Source: Epiperipatus broadwayi (taxonomy: Eukaryota > Onychophora > Udeonychophora > Euonychophora > Peripatidae). Taken from it: a stretch of DNA of 64,000 nucleotides. The notes beneath the pieces are model-generated. The model was given only the letters and a program-made list of their open reading frames with translations. It was not told where the DNA came from and did not search any database. The stretch lies in assembly GCA_028023455.1 (NCBI GenBank), contig JAQFVV010000049.1, positions 5,381,149-5,445,148 of the forward strand. The letters run 5' to 3'. The position numbers and the translations under genes are program-made. Positions 26,409 to 38,262 of the stretch are shown piece by piece; position 1 is the first letter of the stretch, and each line of letters starts with the position of its first letter.

Positions 26409-26541
26409 CTAATCAGATTTTTTTTTTTTCATATGTCATAGCATCGGCCGGGACATGAACCCACAACTGTCTGCAACCAACTACTTGCTTGCAAAGTGGC
26501 TGTGATGACCTCTTGGCAAACAACACTTGACTAATCAGATT
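26409..26541 (-). mobile_element. tRNA-derived SINE-1, copy 2, with 11-bp target duplications
   Basis: On the minus strand it reads TTGCCAAGAGGTCA (box A), CACTTTGCAAGC (anticodon arm), GGGTTCATGTCCCGG (box B in a paired T arm), CCGATGCTATGACA and an A run. The direct repeats CTAATCAGATT at 26409-26419 and 26531-26541 flank the unit exactly, next to the A tail, as expected for LINE-driven retroposition. The unit is only about 110 bp, a tRNA head with an A tail and no long body. It matches the plus-strand copy at 23.34 kb landmark by landmark. Confidence 0.85.
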
Positions 26542-27639
26542 AATATTACCACACTGACTTTAAAAAGATGTACTATCATGCAGTTGCTTCTATTGGAAGA
26601 AGGATGTCATAAGCTTATTGTGTTTATTTTTGCCTTTTAGCAATATATAACAAATACATCAACCACATTTTGTTTTTCATAGTAACTGATGCTCATTAAT
26701 AATATAATTTTTATAATTTTATTATTAAATTTGTTTAAATACTTTTGGAATCTTTTTAAAATGAAGTATAATTGCTAACAAATAACAAAACTGCAGATAA
26801 ATCAGTACAATTTTATATTATTATATAATATTTTGTAATATATATATATAATTAAAAATTTCACTACTATTTTATTGCATCTGCTAGAAGTTTAATAGAA
26901 CGTTGTGGGAAATATAAAAATGCCTGATAACATATTGTTTAGTGATCCAACTGCCTTACCTATGATTTTGAACTGGATCCATATTGGAACACATTACAAC
27001 CATTTCCAGTTATAAATTGACTAAAGACTATTCTAAAAGTATCTAATTTATTTTTTCAGGTACTTAAAATAGGTATGCTTAATTCTAAGCATATTTTTTT
27101 ATTGCAATCATAATTAAATAAAAATAAATGTCATCATGAACAGTTTCTTTTAAATGATGATGGCCATTACATAAATTATGTGGGGAAAAAAGGCTGTAGA
27201 AATTAATCTTACAATGACTAAACAAAACATCTGTGTATAGTATTTTATTCCAATTTTCTGTTAAGCCGATATTTTATGTGGCTGTCTTTTAACTTCTGCA
27301 GAAACTTTTGTTTATGAATTACTTCAAAACTATAATGTATTCTAGTGTCTGCCATATTTTCCCAATGAAAACAATTGATATTACCTTCTTAAAATGTCTT
27401 GGAGAAAATCTTTATAATATACACAGGAACTGCCTCTCCATAAAACCAATATTTAACTTTATGATAAAACACTCCTTTGAGAATTTTTACATTGTTTATT
27501 AATTTTACATGTCCATTCCAATATTGGTACCGTTTTACAATAAAAGACTCTCTGTAGCATCACATTTAACAACTAGCAAAATATATTGCTTGATTTTATG
27601 ATCTTACCATTTTATTTTAAGTTTTATGAAAAAATTTTA

Positions 27640-28930
27640 AATTAAATTTTTAGTGTCATTATGTTGCATCAATAGGATGTCCAAGTCTCACTTCCATACA
27701 ATAAACTAGGTAAAAGAATGATATTAATACAGTTAATTTAATAGTAATCTTATTTTTTTATGATTAGAAGCTACCTTCTTAAAAGCAGCAGCACATTCAA
27801 ACCATTGTGACATCATCTCTCTAATTATAAAATTAATGAGACATTTAAACTGGTATATAATTTTAGGCAGAGAACCATTCCAGATAAGTGTTGCTAAAGA
27901 TTTTGATTCTATCACTGACTGATAAAGAATCTGAATTTATTTAAACATTATTTCAAATTATCAAATATATTCTGTCAATTGTTTTTTGAATTGATGAAAA
28001 ATAGTAGAGTCATAAGCATACTGCAAAACCAAAATCCAAAAAAATGCTCTAAATTTCACTTTTGTCCAATTAAAATTAAAAATTCCATCTTTAAACTTTT
28101 CCACTTTATCCTTATTTTATTAAACTGCTATCATAAAAATAAAATCAAACATTATTGGAGTGAGTACACATCCTTGTTTAAAACTCAAAATTTCTACTAC
28201 TAATAATAACATTTCTTCTCATTTTATTATATAAAAGATAGATATTATGAATAAACTTGAGAGATCAACAAACTAATTTCAAACTATTTCATAATTCTGT
28301 TTGATTAATTTAGTCAAATGCTTTGAGCAAAACAAACTAATTTGTAAATAATTTTTTTTGTTTTCAACACTTCCTATTTGTCTAGAACAACAAAAGCCAT
28401 CAATATAGTGCTTTTTAATTCTCTGAAATTATTGAGTTTCTTGTAACCTTCCACCTATAATTGGAAGCAATTATTCTTTAAAATCATTGAAAATATCTTT
28501 TCTAATTGATAATAATAATAATATTCTATGACAATTACCAAACTATTATATAATCCCATTATTTTTATTGATTAGAATAATAGAAGCTTTCATAAAATTA
28601 AGTGTTATAACTTTCTGAGTCCATATATTGCTAAATAAATTCTAATAATTTGAAGCTATCATAGTATCACCATATATATTTCTTCAGGGTTTTCTATTTT
28701 TAAGATCAGAAAGAGTTGTTTTGACTTCATTAAGCTGGATATTTGCCCTCATCTAATGAATATAATATTGAAAATTTTTATCTCATTTCTTGTATCTTGA
28801 TTCAAAAGATGATCAAAATACTCCTTCCATCTCTTCAAAATATTATCAACATCACATAAGAAACTGCCATTGAGGAATTAAATAGAATGTTGATACTATT
28901 TCTTAGGTTCATATGCTGTTTTTAATCTAT
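27640..28930 (-). mobile_element. LINE-B reverse transcriptase remnant
   Basis: Broken minus-strand frames contain the expected LINE order: WKEYFDHLLN (28803-28848, the block before the RT), LKAFD (about 28314-28327, motif A), KQGCVLTPIMF (28150-28180, the QG-SP motif) and LLYGSETWT (27672-27704, thumb region). Many stops separate these blocks, so it is a dead and old copy. The motif spellings differ from LINE-A, so this is a separate lineage. They recall RTE- or Jockey/CR1-type elements with a YGSETW thumb; I do not choose between them. Confidence 0.75.
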
Positions 28931-30879
28931 GAAAAAATAATGTAATGTGGTCATGATCAATGGATGCTCATATCTCCTTTGCAATTTAATCACCAATCAT
29001 TTTCAAGCTATCTTGTTGGTCATTGAACTTATGAATTTTATATTTTTGTATTAATTATAAATCTCTACCTTTAAATTAGTATTCTGCCAAGCAGAATGTG
29101 CTGAATATTTCTTTATAATCATCTCACTAATAATAAGACCATTGCCAAAAAATTATCATGATTCATCCAGTTTGTGAACACAACAACAAATATATTAATA
29201 TTCATAATTCTTGAAAGAATTCCATGACTCACTAGTATGACAATCCTTAAAATTCAAATTAAAAATTTACCTTTGAATAGTTTTTGGAAGTTAATACGTG
29301 TAATAAATATTTCTAAAGAATGAATATCAATTTGTTTTGAGTATGACGGAATAAGGCCTATTTTAATGCATCTATCATTTTAATCTGGTGCATTATAATT
29401 TATTATCTGTCAATAATCTCTACTTGTAAGTGCTTATTTAATATGAATTTTTCTTACATTGTGATTTCTATGAGTAAATTTAAACCTAGGGTAAAATACC
29501 CCCCCCCCTTCCAGTGACACAGGCTATCTCATATTACAATTATATTTCATATTTACTAAGTCTACAACTGGATCCTTATCTGATTAATCATTTTCTTTCC
29601 AACATGTAACATTTAGTTACCGAACTATTAACAAATATTGATTACGTACATGGACTGGCATTATTGAGATAGTCGAAAATAAATTTTAAACCTAAATGCT
29701 AGTTGATGGATATGGCAGATACGACAACCATTGTAGCATATAAGTCTTACCTATAATTATTCATTACATTTTTAAAACTATTATATTAAATAAAAACTAA
29801 ATATGGACCTTTTATAAAAAAAAGTCTCTAAATTGTATATAAAACAATATTTGGCCTGTGCATGTCATTTAATTTATTATAATTTTATTTAAATAGGTTT
29901 AAAAAAGATATATATTATTTAAATTTTATATTACTTAGGGTTTCTTATATAAGTCCATATTTTCTAAAACCAATCTAAACTTTTCAACAATAACAAGTTT
30001 GACAAATATGCCTAATGTGTGTTTCTAAGCTAATAATTGTTATTTACATTTGAAATTAATAAGTAACAGTTCTAAATTTATGTCAAAAGTAGAAAAAAAA
30101 AGTATCAAGTAAGTTTTTTACATAATTTAAATATTAATTGAATGGTCTGTCACTTAGAGGTTATTATGATATTCAAGCACCTAAAGTGTCAGAGATGAGC
30201 TGAGGTCCATGGTTCTTACCTTTAAAATCCACATTTTGGAGCTGTACTAAATCTAGAACATAAATCCTAGTTTCCATGCTAGAAATTAAAACCAGTTTTT
30301 GTCATGTGAAATAGAGTTTTGCATCAATTTATTCTTTAAATTCAGAAATATAATACTTCAAAATAGCATGCTATTAAATACTATTATTTATTATTACATA
30401 ATATCAGAGGTCAAATACAGCATTAAAGATAGAATTAAATCCAAAGAGTTGTTTAGCACTTGAAAATCCATATTTGTGTAAGATATAAGAAACAAAAATT
30501 GAAAGAAAACACTGTGTAATTTAAACTAATAGTGAGCATGACAGACACAAAATCTGAATGTTTTTGAATTATAGTGTTAACCTTTTTTATGATTTTTTAA
30601 ATGCAATAGCCAAATAATATTTTTTTCTGAAGTGTATGCTTGTCTTTATCACAATATATGTATTGATATATATTTTGTTTTATCAGTACTTAGTCATCTT
30701 TATCTGAATTCTATCACATTTGTCCTTCAGCCCACAAATCAGACCAACATCTCACTTGTAGATATACATAGAATATATACTTTTACAAATAAGCCATATG
30801 ACACATTACAATTTAACTTTATATACAGTTAAATTGAAATGTATGTTACGTGACTTATTTGAAAAAAGTTAATCCATAT
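28931..30879. other. AT-rich DNA; possible LINE-B upstream part, not provable
   Basis: 28931-29460 could hold the upstream half of LINE-B, but I could not read endonuclease motifs there with confidence. A run of about ten C residues lies at 29499-29508. From 29.5 kb on I recognise nothing. Confidence 0.4.
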
Positions 30880-31260
30880 GTACCTACAATGTGGAAGGTT
30901 AGTCTGACTCTAAGCTGATGAATAATTGTGATAGGATTAAGCTAAAAATGAATAATACACTGATTTTATACACAATTAAATTCTAACAAGTGTTATATGG
31001 ATTAACTAAAAATATATGTTTTATATATATTTGCAATGTGGGAAGATGGTCTGGCTTCTGGATTGATTGATGGTTGTGATAGGGTTGAGCTAAAGGTGGA
31101 TGATAAACTGATAAAAACAAACACCTACAATGCATATTATCATGCAATGAATGTATACCATCGACAAAGTATTAAAAATGGATAGGAATTTGTCTCTACC
31201 TTACCTGAGAGTGGTGATGGGATAGTCAAAATGCACAGATAAAAACAAATATTGTATAGA
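30880..31260. repeat. Diverged tandem repeat, unit about 150 bp
   Basis: Two segments starting near 30885 and 31034 share CAATGTGG, GAAG.T.GTCTG, TTGTGATAGG.TT, GAGCTAAA/AAGCTAAA and ATACACTGAT/ATAAACTGAT in order. A third, weaker match (AGTGGTGATGGGATAG, then CAGATAAAAACAAA) lies near 31210. The divergence indicates an old array. No coding content is visible. Confidence 0.65.
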
Positions 31261-34159
31261 TGTATACTAAAAGTTTCAAACATTTTTAACAGTTCGATTA
31301 TTTGTTTAATAAATAAGGTATTTCATGAAAATAATTTTAAGGAAGAAAATATTTCATAGAGCAAAAACAATTTAACAACTGTCATAAATAATCAAGAAGT
31401 TTATTAAAAGATAAAAGTAAATATTAATCGTAAAAAAGTAAAAGTAATAAATAGTTAAATAGAATATAAAAACAGCACATGAAAGAAATATGAGACTTTA
31501 AACACATTGCTTCATTTCAATTATTCTTTTATATTTGCCTCATGAGTTCCAAGAAACAAGTAATTCTTATAGATAAGAAAATCTTTGTATTAAGAATAAA
31601 ATATGAGCAATTTGGAGCATGGGGAACAGTGTTTTATTATCAGGTTATTATATTTAGATGTTAATAGATAAATGTGCAAGTTAAAAGTTGAAAGTTCATA
31701 TCAAGATGATTAATTTCAAAACTATATCAAAAAGTAAAAGATTAAAAAAAATGTCAAATTTATTCAGGTTCACTAAAGGTGAAAATAATATTGGACTTAG
31801 TAATGAAAAGATAGCGATGAAATTGTTTTCTACGAAACATAAATTTTGTGTGGATAAATATAAACATTCTAATATTTATAAAGAATGACCTTTTTTGTTC
31901 AAAAAATCCATAACTATCTAGTTATAATAAAGGGAAATTAATATATGTATTTTATTTTGCTTTAAGTATTTTTATAAATATTGTTCTTATTTGTGATATA
32001 ATATTAATTGTTACCTTATTTAACAATATACATTAATTATAGAACCGGAAATTATCAATATAAACAAATTATAAAACAGGAAATTCTGGAACATCATTAT
32101 TTCCACACACACACACACACGCCCCAACAAACAAAGGAAATTCTTATAAAATAATACTTAATTAAATACATAATACAATGGTTTATTGCTCGGGAATTTA
32201 TGTAATGTTTGAATAACAAAGGTAAAAACAAGTCCTCAATCCTTGGTCTTTGAGCTTCAGAAACTCCAGTCTATGATAACTCTAAACCACATAGGGTTAT
32301 GTTAAATTGAAACTGTGGAAATATAAAACTATGGTCGTTCTTTTATATATTGATATATAAATATAGTGTTAATCATTATATAAAATTGATAACATAATTT
32401 ATTTAAAAACAAATAGATAAGAACAAACACCAATTATAAATTTAAAAAAGTCACTAAATAAAATAAATGGATACTTATGAGTTTTCTAGTAAACCAAGAT
32501 GGCAACCCATATTTCTGATAAATCTACAATTTTGGGAGTCCCCAAAAATGCTTTAAAAAATGCCTGCTAGGAAACAGTGTATTTAATATTTAAATTTTAT
32601 GTTTTATTGTTATTTTTTTTAAAAAAAGAAACCATTGTGGAAAAATTTAATTACAATATTTACAGTTTATTTTCTTTTTCTTTCTGAATTAATTTATTGA
32701 CAGAAAAATATATATATATATAAATACAGTATTTATGCTATATTCATGTCTGCAACATGCAATCATATAATGGTAATTATTGCACACTTTTCAGGAAGGC
32801 AGGATCCTGTACCATTGGAAATAATATACTGCATCAAGGTTCCAAATTTTATCATTATGACAATTTTTCAAAAAAAAAAAAAAATACTGACAAAAAGAAA
32901 CACACTGAATTGAACCAAAGTACAACAATGTGAAGAGTGTTTCAGTGCTTTTTACATTTTACTATAAGTAAAAAAAACTGAGATAAAGCTTTTTAATAAA
33001 ATGTATCAGAATTTATTCCTTTTTTTTTTTTTAAATTTAACAACTAACACATCTTCAATAGATTGTATCTCCTTGAAACTGTACAATAATCAAAAATATA
33101 GTTTGTCATTTTAGTTTACAGGATAACTTACAAGATTTAATAAACATGTTGTCAGTTTTTAAAAATGTCACATGATGTTTCAACATAAAATTTAACACAG
33201 CTGTTCAATTTTATTGATCCAGGGAGAATAATTTTATTTTACTCAGCAAAGAGTCTATTTAAATACATTAGCTCTTGAATTTAAACTAAAGATAAATAAA
33301 TCTCTACAAAATTAATATTTATAATATTATTTTTTTTATCAAGGAGAATTTTATAAGAAATAATTACAACTGTTATTTTGCCTCTTTATTGATAATTCTA
33401 GGTATAAATTTTGGCAGCTACAATTTGAAACCACACTGAAAAAATGGATTATTTAAAAAAAAAAAAAAAAAAAAAATTATAGCAGTTTTATATTCAACTT
33501 GAAACAACTTACAGAATAGGGTGCTTACTTTAATATAATTATGGATATTTTCATTGAATATTCAAACATTGAAAGTTAACAAAATCATAGAACAAAAGTG
33601 TTTATTTCTAAATATATATATCATTGAGATCTGCTGTGGGTTTAAACTTCATAATTAAGTCCTCTTAATATCATAGTTAGAGTATTACACTAGTACAACC
33701 AGGATTGAAATTTTAGAATTTTATTCACTATTGACAATATAAATATGCATCAATATAAAGTGTACAATATTTTTGTCTTCCATAAGCCAAGTATGCAGTT
33801 CAGCAGTAACGATAAGGAATAATTTGCAATAAAAACATTTGGCACTTGATTATTAAAACAAGCAATATCTTCTATACCTCTTAGAAATTAATACCAATAT
33901 TCTTTATCACTGAATATAAAGCAAGATTCTTTACTTCTTTAAAATCAGAATCATTTTACAGTAGAAAATGCTCCAACCAATATAGCCAATATGAAATACT
34001 TAGTAATAAATGAATGAAAGAAAGTTTGTGAATAAAAATTCTATCCAAAGTCTATTCATTCAATATCCCAGACTATATTCTATCTTAAAGATTTTATTAA
34101 TATGATCATTGGAAGGTACGGTACTCTCATATCCAAAGACTCACACTGATGAAAACCAT
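31261..34159. other. AT-rich DNA without recognisable genes
   Basis: A short AC repeat at about 32105-32121 and a run of about 23 A residues near 33455 are the only local features. The ORF-like stretch at 31688-31888 is Lys-rich low-complexity text with no homology. Confidence 0.55.
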
Positions 34160-34345
34160 AAGATAGAAACAAGACTGGGGATATTTAATAAATAGGCACT
34201 AGGTAGGAATTTTATGCCCAATCCTTCTTGGATTCATTGATTATTAAGGTTTCACTGGGTGACATTGCTATATGGAGAATTTGCTACTCTATTAGCAGCT
34301 TGTATAAGCATAGGAAATGGTGATCATGTGATGTCTTAGCAAAAA
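34160..34345. repeat. Foldback family F, diverged copy
   Basis: In order it shows ACTGGGGATATTTAATAAAT, AGGCACTAGGTAGGAATTTT, ATTCATTGATTATTAAGG, CACTGGGTGACA, ATATGGAGAATTTGC and then CTTGTATAAGCATAGGAAAT with GTGATCATGTGATG. The last part shows that the family extends beyond the core, since the 52.37-kb and 42.76-kb copies share it. Confidence 0.75.
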
Positions 34346-35389
34346 CATCTTGTGATTTTTGCCCCCAGTGTTATTAGTTTTATGATAAACCCAATACAGT
34401 GGCATTTTCTCTGAGAAATGAGATTTGTTGGTTCCTGTTAACATGATAATCATAAATATATTTGCATACTTTTAAAAAAATATATTAGTAAATAGACTTG
34501 AATGCAACATGCAAAATCTCTAGTATTTTTTTTTAAAAGCTACTTATGCAGTAAAAAAGATGATTATTTAAAAAGCAAAAAGACACAGAATAGTAGTCAT
34601 TGTTGAATGTAGTTTATAAAATGACCTAAATCTGGAAGTATATTTCTTTAATTTAAAATGTTATGAATATAATATTTAATATCTTCATTAGCTGTAGATT
34701 TAAATTATTTTCATAACATTGTATGCAGGCCTTTATTAGAGTATAACTATTCAGATTGTTTTCAGCATTAAATTTGTTGAAATATTTAACTATAACATTT
34801 TAAATCATTTATTAATTTTAAAATTATTATAATAAGTTATTTGTAAAAGTATACATATTATTTCTAATAGTGTTGATATGAAGATTTTCACAGGTTGCAC
34901 ATATAAAAGACATACTTTGTGGGTTCATCCATGTTAACTTTTTTTAATATTAATATACCGATGTTTTGACTTGATCACACAAGTCATCAACTGGGTGATA
35001 AATGATAGAAAGACAATTGTAGAGTCATTACAATCACTGATTTGAAAATAATGTTAAAGTTTCACCAATAGCAAAAATGTTAAATTAAAGTATGTTTTTT
35101 AACACAGATGAACCTGCAAAGTATATCTTTTATATTTCTAATAGTGTATATTTGTATTTGTTTGTTTTTTAAATTTATATATATAAAATTAAGAGCATGC
35201 TCAGAAGAGAGCTATAGTTCGAAACTGGTCTAGGGATGGGGAGAATTTCAGATGAAGTTGATTTTAATGCCTTCTCTTGTAGTGGAATTTATCATAAAAA
35301 AAATTTTAAAAATGCTTGTTTAGAGCTTATTTGCATGCTCTTAATTTTACATATTTGTAAATGCAAGCTATATATAAGTCCTGTGACAT

Positions 35390-35655
35390 CTGACTTTCTA
35401 TTATATATATATATGTCCAATTAATTAATTAAATGTAAGACTGCCATCTGTTTTTTACATAAGTCAGAAAGTTAGTATTCACTATCTCTAACTATAACTA
35501 ACTACTCTGACGTTTATAAACAAACACCTGATTCAGTCTTGGTAGGACGCCATCTGTGGACATAAATACAAGCGTTAGCAAGTTTTTTAACTTGCATTTT
35601 TGTTTATCATATATATATATATATGAATAATTAATTAATTAAATGTAAGACAAAT
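35390..35655. repeat. Direct repeat bracketing a short insert
   Basis: A TA run followed by AATTAATTAATTAAATGTAAG occurs near 35403-35441 and again near 35610-35650. The intervening stretch of about 170 bp is slightly GC-richer and itself repeats GCCATCTGT (GACTGCCATCTG and GACGCCATCTGTGG). It could be a small insertion with a long target duplication, or one tandem unit of the array that follows. Confidence 0.6.
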
Positions 35656-36500
35656 ATGTAATATTATTTTAGTTAATTTATCTATGCTTTCTACTATAAT
35701 TTTACAATCAAAGCAAAATCTGCAAAGCAGTACAATTTCTATTTAACTTCTCTTTCAACCCTCAATATAATATTAAAGCTTGAATACACATCTAGCATAA
35801 TTTATCTAAAGTTTTCTTTACATCAGTTTTATGTTAATATACAAGACAGATACTTTAATCATATTTCTTTTTAAATAGTTTTCAAATAAACATTTAAATA
35901 TGTAAGTAAATAATTAATTAAGTACCACACAAATATGTAATAATATTAATTTTAATTTTATTCATGCCCTCTATGGAAATTGTATAATCACTACAGTTGT
36001 AACATTTCATGAAAAAAAAATCAATGAGTCTTTTGTTGAACATGTATGTCCATCAATAACCTAACATCATCATCAGTTCAGAGAATTAAATGAGACTTCA
36101 GTGAACATTGTAACATAAATTCTAAGCTCGTTTTTAAATTTAATAAAGCCAATTTTGTATATAATTAATATTAATATAAGAGACAGGTCTTTTAATCTAA
36201 CCTCTGTTAAAAAATCTTACAAATAAAGTCATTAAATATATAAATTAATAATTAATAAAGACCACACAAATAAGTAATTATATTAACATTAATTATACTG
36301 ATGCCTTTATAATGAGATACCTTTATAGAAAATTTAATATCTTTTTAGCAGCAACATTTAATAGAAAAATCAACTAATGTCTTGTTGGATATATGTTTAT
36401 GTTAATAATATATCATCAACAGATACAATTACTCAATGAGACTCATCAAATATAGCATTCTAGTTTTTATTTTTAATATCAGCCATAATACTCAATGAGA
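35625..36500. repeat. Three diverged tandem units of about 280-340 bp
   Basis: Units start near 35630, 35910 and 36249, each with AATTAATTAA/AATTAATAA, A(C/G)ACAAATA(T/A)GTAAT and a following TTAAT or TTTAAT stretch, then ATG(C)CTTT or ATGCCCTCT. Later parts share ATTAATAT and AGACAGAT or AGACAGGTC. Identity is low, so the array is old. Confidence 0.55.
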
Positions 36501-36517
36501 TGATTAATTATTTACTT

Positions 36518-36610
36518 TAAATGTGTTTTTGAAAACAAGGTTATTTAAAAATGAGTTTCTTTATAAATGTGTTTTAGAAAAGAAGGTTATTTAAAATGAG
36601 TCTCTTTAAG
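36518..36610. repeat. Short direct duplication, about 46 bp
   Basis: AAATGTGTTTTTGAAAACAA followed by GGTTATTTAAAAATGAGTTT, and AAATGTGTTTTAGAAAAGAA followed by GGTTATTTAAAATGAGTCTC, lie side by side. They differ at a few positions. Confidence 0.85.
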
Positions 36611-37043
36611 ATCTCTGCTTTTTCTATTAAATTATGTCAGTGTGTAGTAATCTTTAGTTAAAATAATACAAAATTTGCATTAAAGCTTTAAAAAGTGTAT
36701 TAAATGCTGTGAGTGAACTTAATTAGAAATTGTGTTTCTATGTTTGATGGATCTCAACTACTTTACAGGGTTGCTGATGACATGAGTTTATTGACAGAAA
36801 TATTTGTGCAGCGATTGATTTTCTAATTAAATATTGCCATTTAAAAGATCATAAAATTGTTATAGAGATCACAAGTAAAATTAACAATAATAACATTGTA
36901 TGTATATACTTACTATAAAATAATTTTATTCCTTAAAAACATAGAAAAGAGTTTAATTATTAAACCGTATATATTTTGAAAAAAAAAATACGCATTTATA
37001 CATTCTTTTTATATAATTTATTTGACAGATTAGAAAAAAAAAC

Positions 37044-37076
37044 GGTACTTATGGATAATTTGCCTGATGACGTATT
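37044..37076 (+). repeat. Merlin left terminal inverted repeat
   Basis: It pairs with 39367-39399 at 31 of 33 positions, and the inner 24 are perfect. The GG start of the inner block is what Merlin TIRs would be expected to show. Confidence 0.85.
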
Positions 37077-37236
37077 ACCCTGAAGGCATACCGGTCTAAT
37101 GTTGCGATTTTTAAGATAATGTCTCCAAGTGATCTGCAGATACATCTACTCGCTAAGATGTGTCCGCATATCACGTGAACACGTCACGTTAAAAAGCGCA
37201 ACATTAAATCGGTATGCCTTCAGGGTAATACGTCAT
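37067..37236. repeat. Foldback inside the Merlin left end
   Basis: Arms 37067-37114 and 37189-37236 are inverted copies with 45 of 48 bases matching, including ATGACGTATTACCCTGAAGG and CATACCG. The outer ten bases, ATGACGTATT, are also part of the Merlin TIR. A 74-base spacer with ATCACGTGAACACGTCACG lies between the arms. It looks like a small MITE nested in, or generated from, the element end. Confidence 0.9.
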
Positions 37237-37446
37237 CGGTTTATCATGTGATAAAAAACAAAAGGAATGTCACGTGATACACACCGACTGAACACCAGCA
37301 TGTTTCTTGGTCCTGAAAAAAAATACAAAAAAAAAAAAATTAGTGAAAATTTAATATGGTGAATACAAAATATAGTAACACAAAATTATTTAAAATGTAC
37401 ATACATGAAAACTATTCAAAAATCTTAAAAATGTGGCCAATTATAA

Positions 37447-37510
37447 CAGCGCGTAGCGCTGTAGTTGTTGGGGGGGGCGCCCTTTGTGTTTTTTGACAAG
37501 CGAAGCTTGT
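37447..37510. other. Two GCGNAGC mini-hairpins around a G-run
   Basis: CAGCGCGTAGCGCTG (37447-37461) and ACAAGCGAAGCTTGT (37496-37510) are perfect inverted repeats with three-base loops GTA and GAA. Between them is an eight-G run overlapping GGGCGCCC. GCGAAGC- and GCGTAGC-type sequences are known to form unusually stable DNA mini-hairpins. Their role here is unknown. Confidence 0.8.
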
Positions 37511-37538
37511 AGTACAAGATATAAAATACAAAATATAA

Positions 37539-38150
37539 CCAATGAATTTACAAAAAATAATTTGATATTTGTAGAAATATTAACCCAAAAATACAAAAAA
37601 AACCCCAACAAATTAGTGAAAATTTACATGCATGAAATACAAAATAAGGTCAATACAAAATATAAAAACAAAAAATTATTGAAAATGTGCCATTAATGGC
37701 GATCACATTGGCTAATTTTAAAAGCGTACTGTATAGCCAATGAATTTACGAAAAATAATTTGATATTTGTAGAAATATTAACCCAAAAATACAAAAAAAA
37801 CCCCAACAAATTAGTGAAAATTTACATGCATGAAATACAAAATAAGGTCAATACAAAATATAAAAACAAAAAATTATTGAAAATGTGCCGTTAATGGTGA
37901 TCACATAAAAATGTGCCATTAATCGCGATCACATGCCCTACTTTTACATACATTGGCTAATTTTAAAAGCGTACTGAGAGCCAATGAATTTACGAAAAAT
38001 AATTTAATATTTGTAGAAATATTAACCCAAAAATACAAAAATTATTTACAAATTAAATGTAATTAAGTGGAAGTTTGATAATTGAAGAAATATTAACAAA
38101 AATTGTTTGTACATTTATAATAAAGATTTAATGCGAATATGGCATTAATG
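37539..38150. repeat. Merlin internal tandem repeats, unit about 198-244 bp
   Basis: Units start at 37539, 37737 and 37981, each beginning CCAATGAATTTAC(A/G)AAAAAT. The first two are nearly identical through AACCCAAAAATACAAAAAAA, the TTACATGCATGAAATACAAA block and ATTGAAAATGTGCC. The second unit has an extra duplicated ATGTGCC..TTAAT..CGATCACAT piece, which explains its 244-bp length. A diverged partial unit lies at about 37320-37440. Confidence 0.88.
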
Positions 38151-38262
38151 GTGACGTTACTTTTACATGCATTTGGATTACTTATTGTCTATATTCAATA
38201 ATATAATTAATTCTAAAATTATAATTATTATAAAAAAAATTAAAATTACTTACAAATAGCGT

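Noticed and set aside
29499-29508. A ten-C run as a regulatory or structural motif
   Set aside because: It is an isolated homopolymer. Similar runs occur at 16063 and 37472, with no shared context apart from those regions being richer in G or C.
37484-37696. A 70-residue plus-strand frame
   Set aside because: It starts at a TTG codon, crosses the Merlin hairpin and repeat region and has no homology. It is chance text.
37539-38150. A CRISPR-like array
   Set aside because: The repeats are long, AT-rich and directly adjacent, with no short regular spacers or cas genes. The host is eukaryotic.
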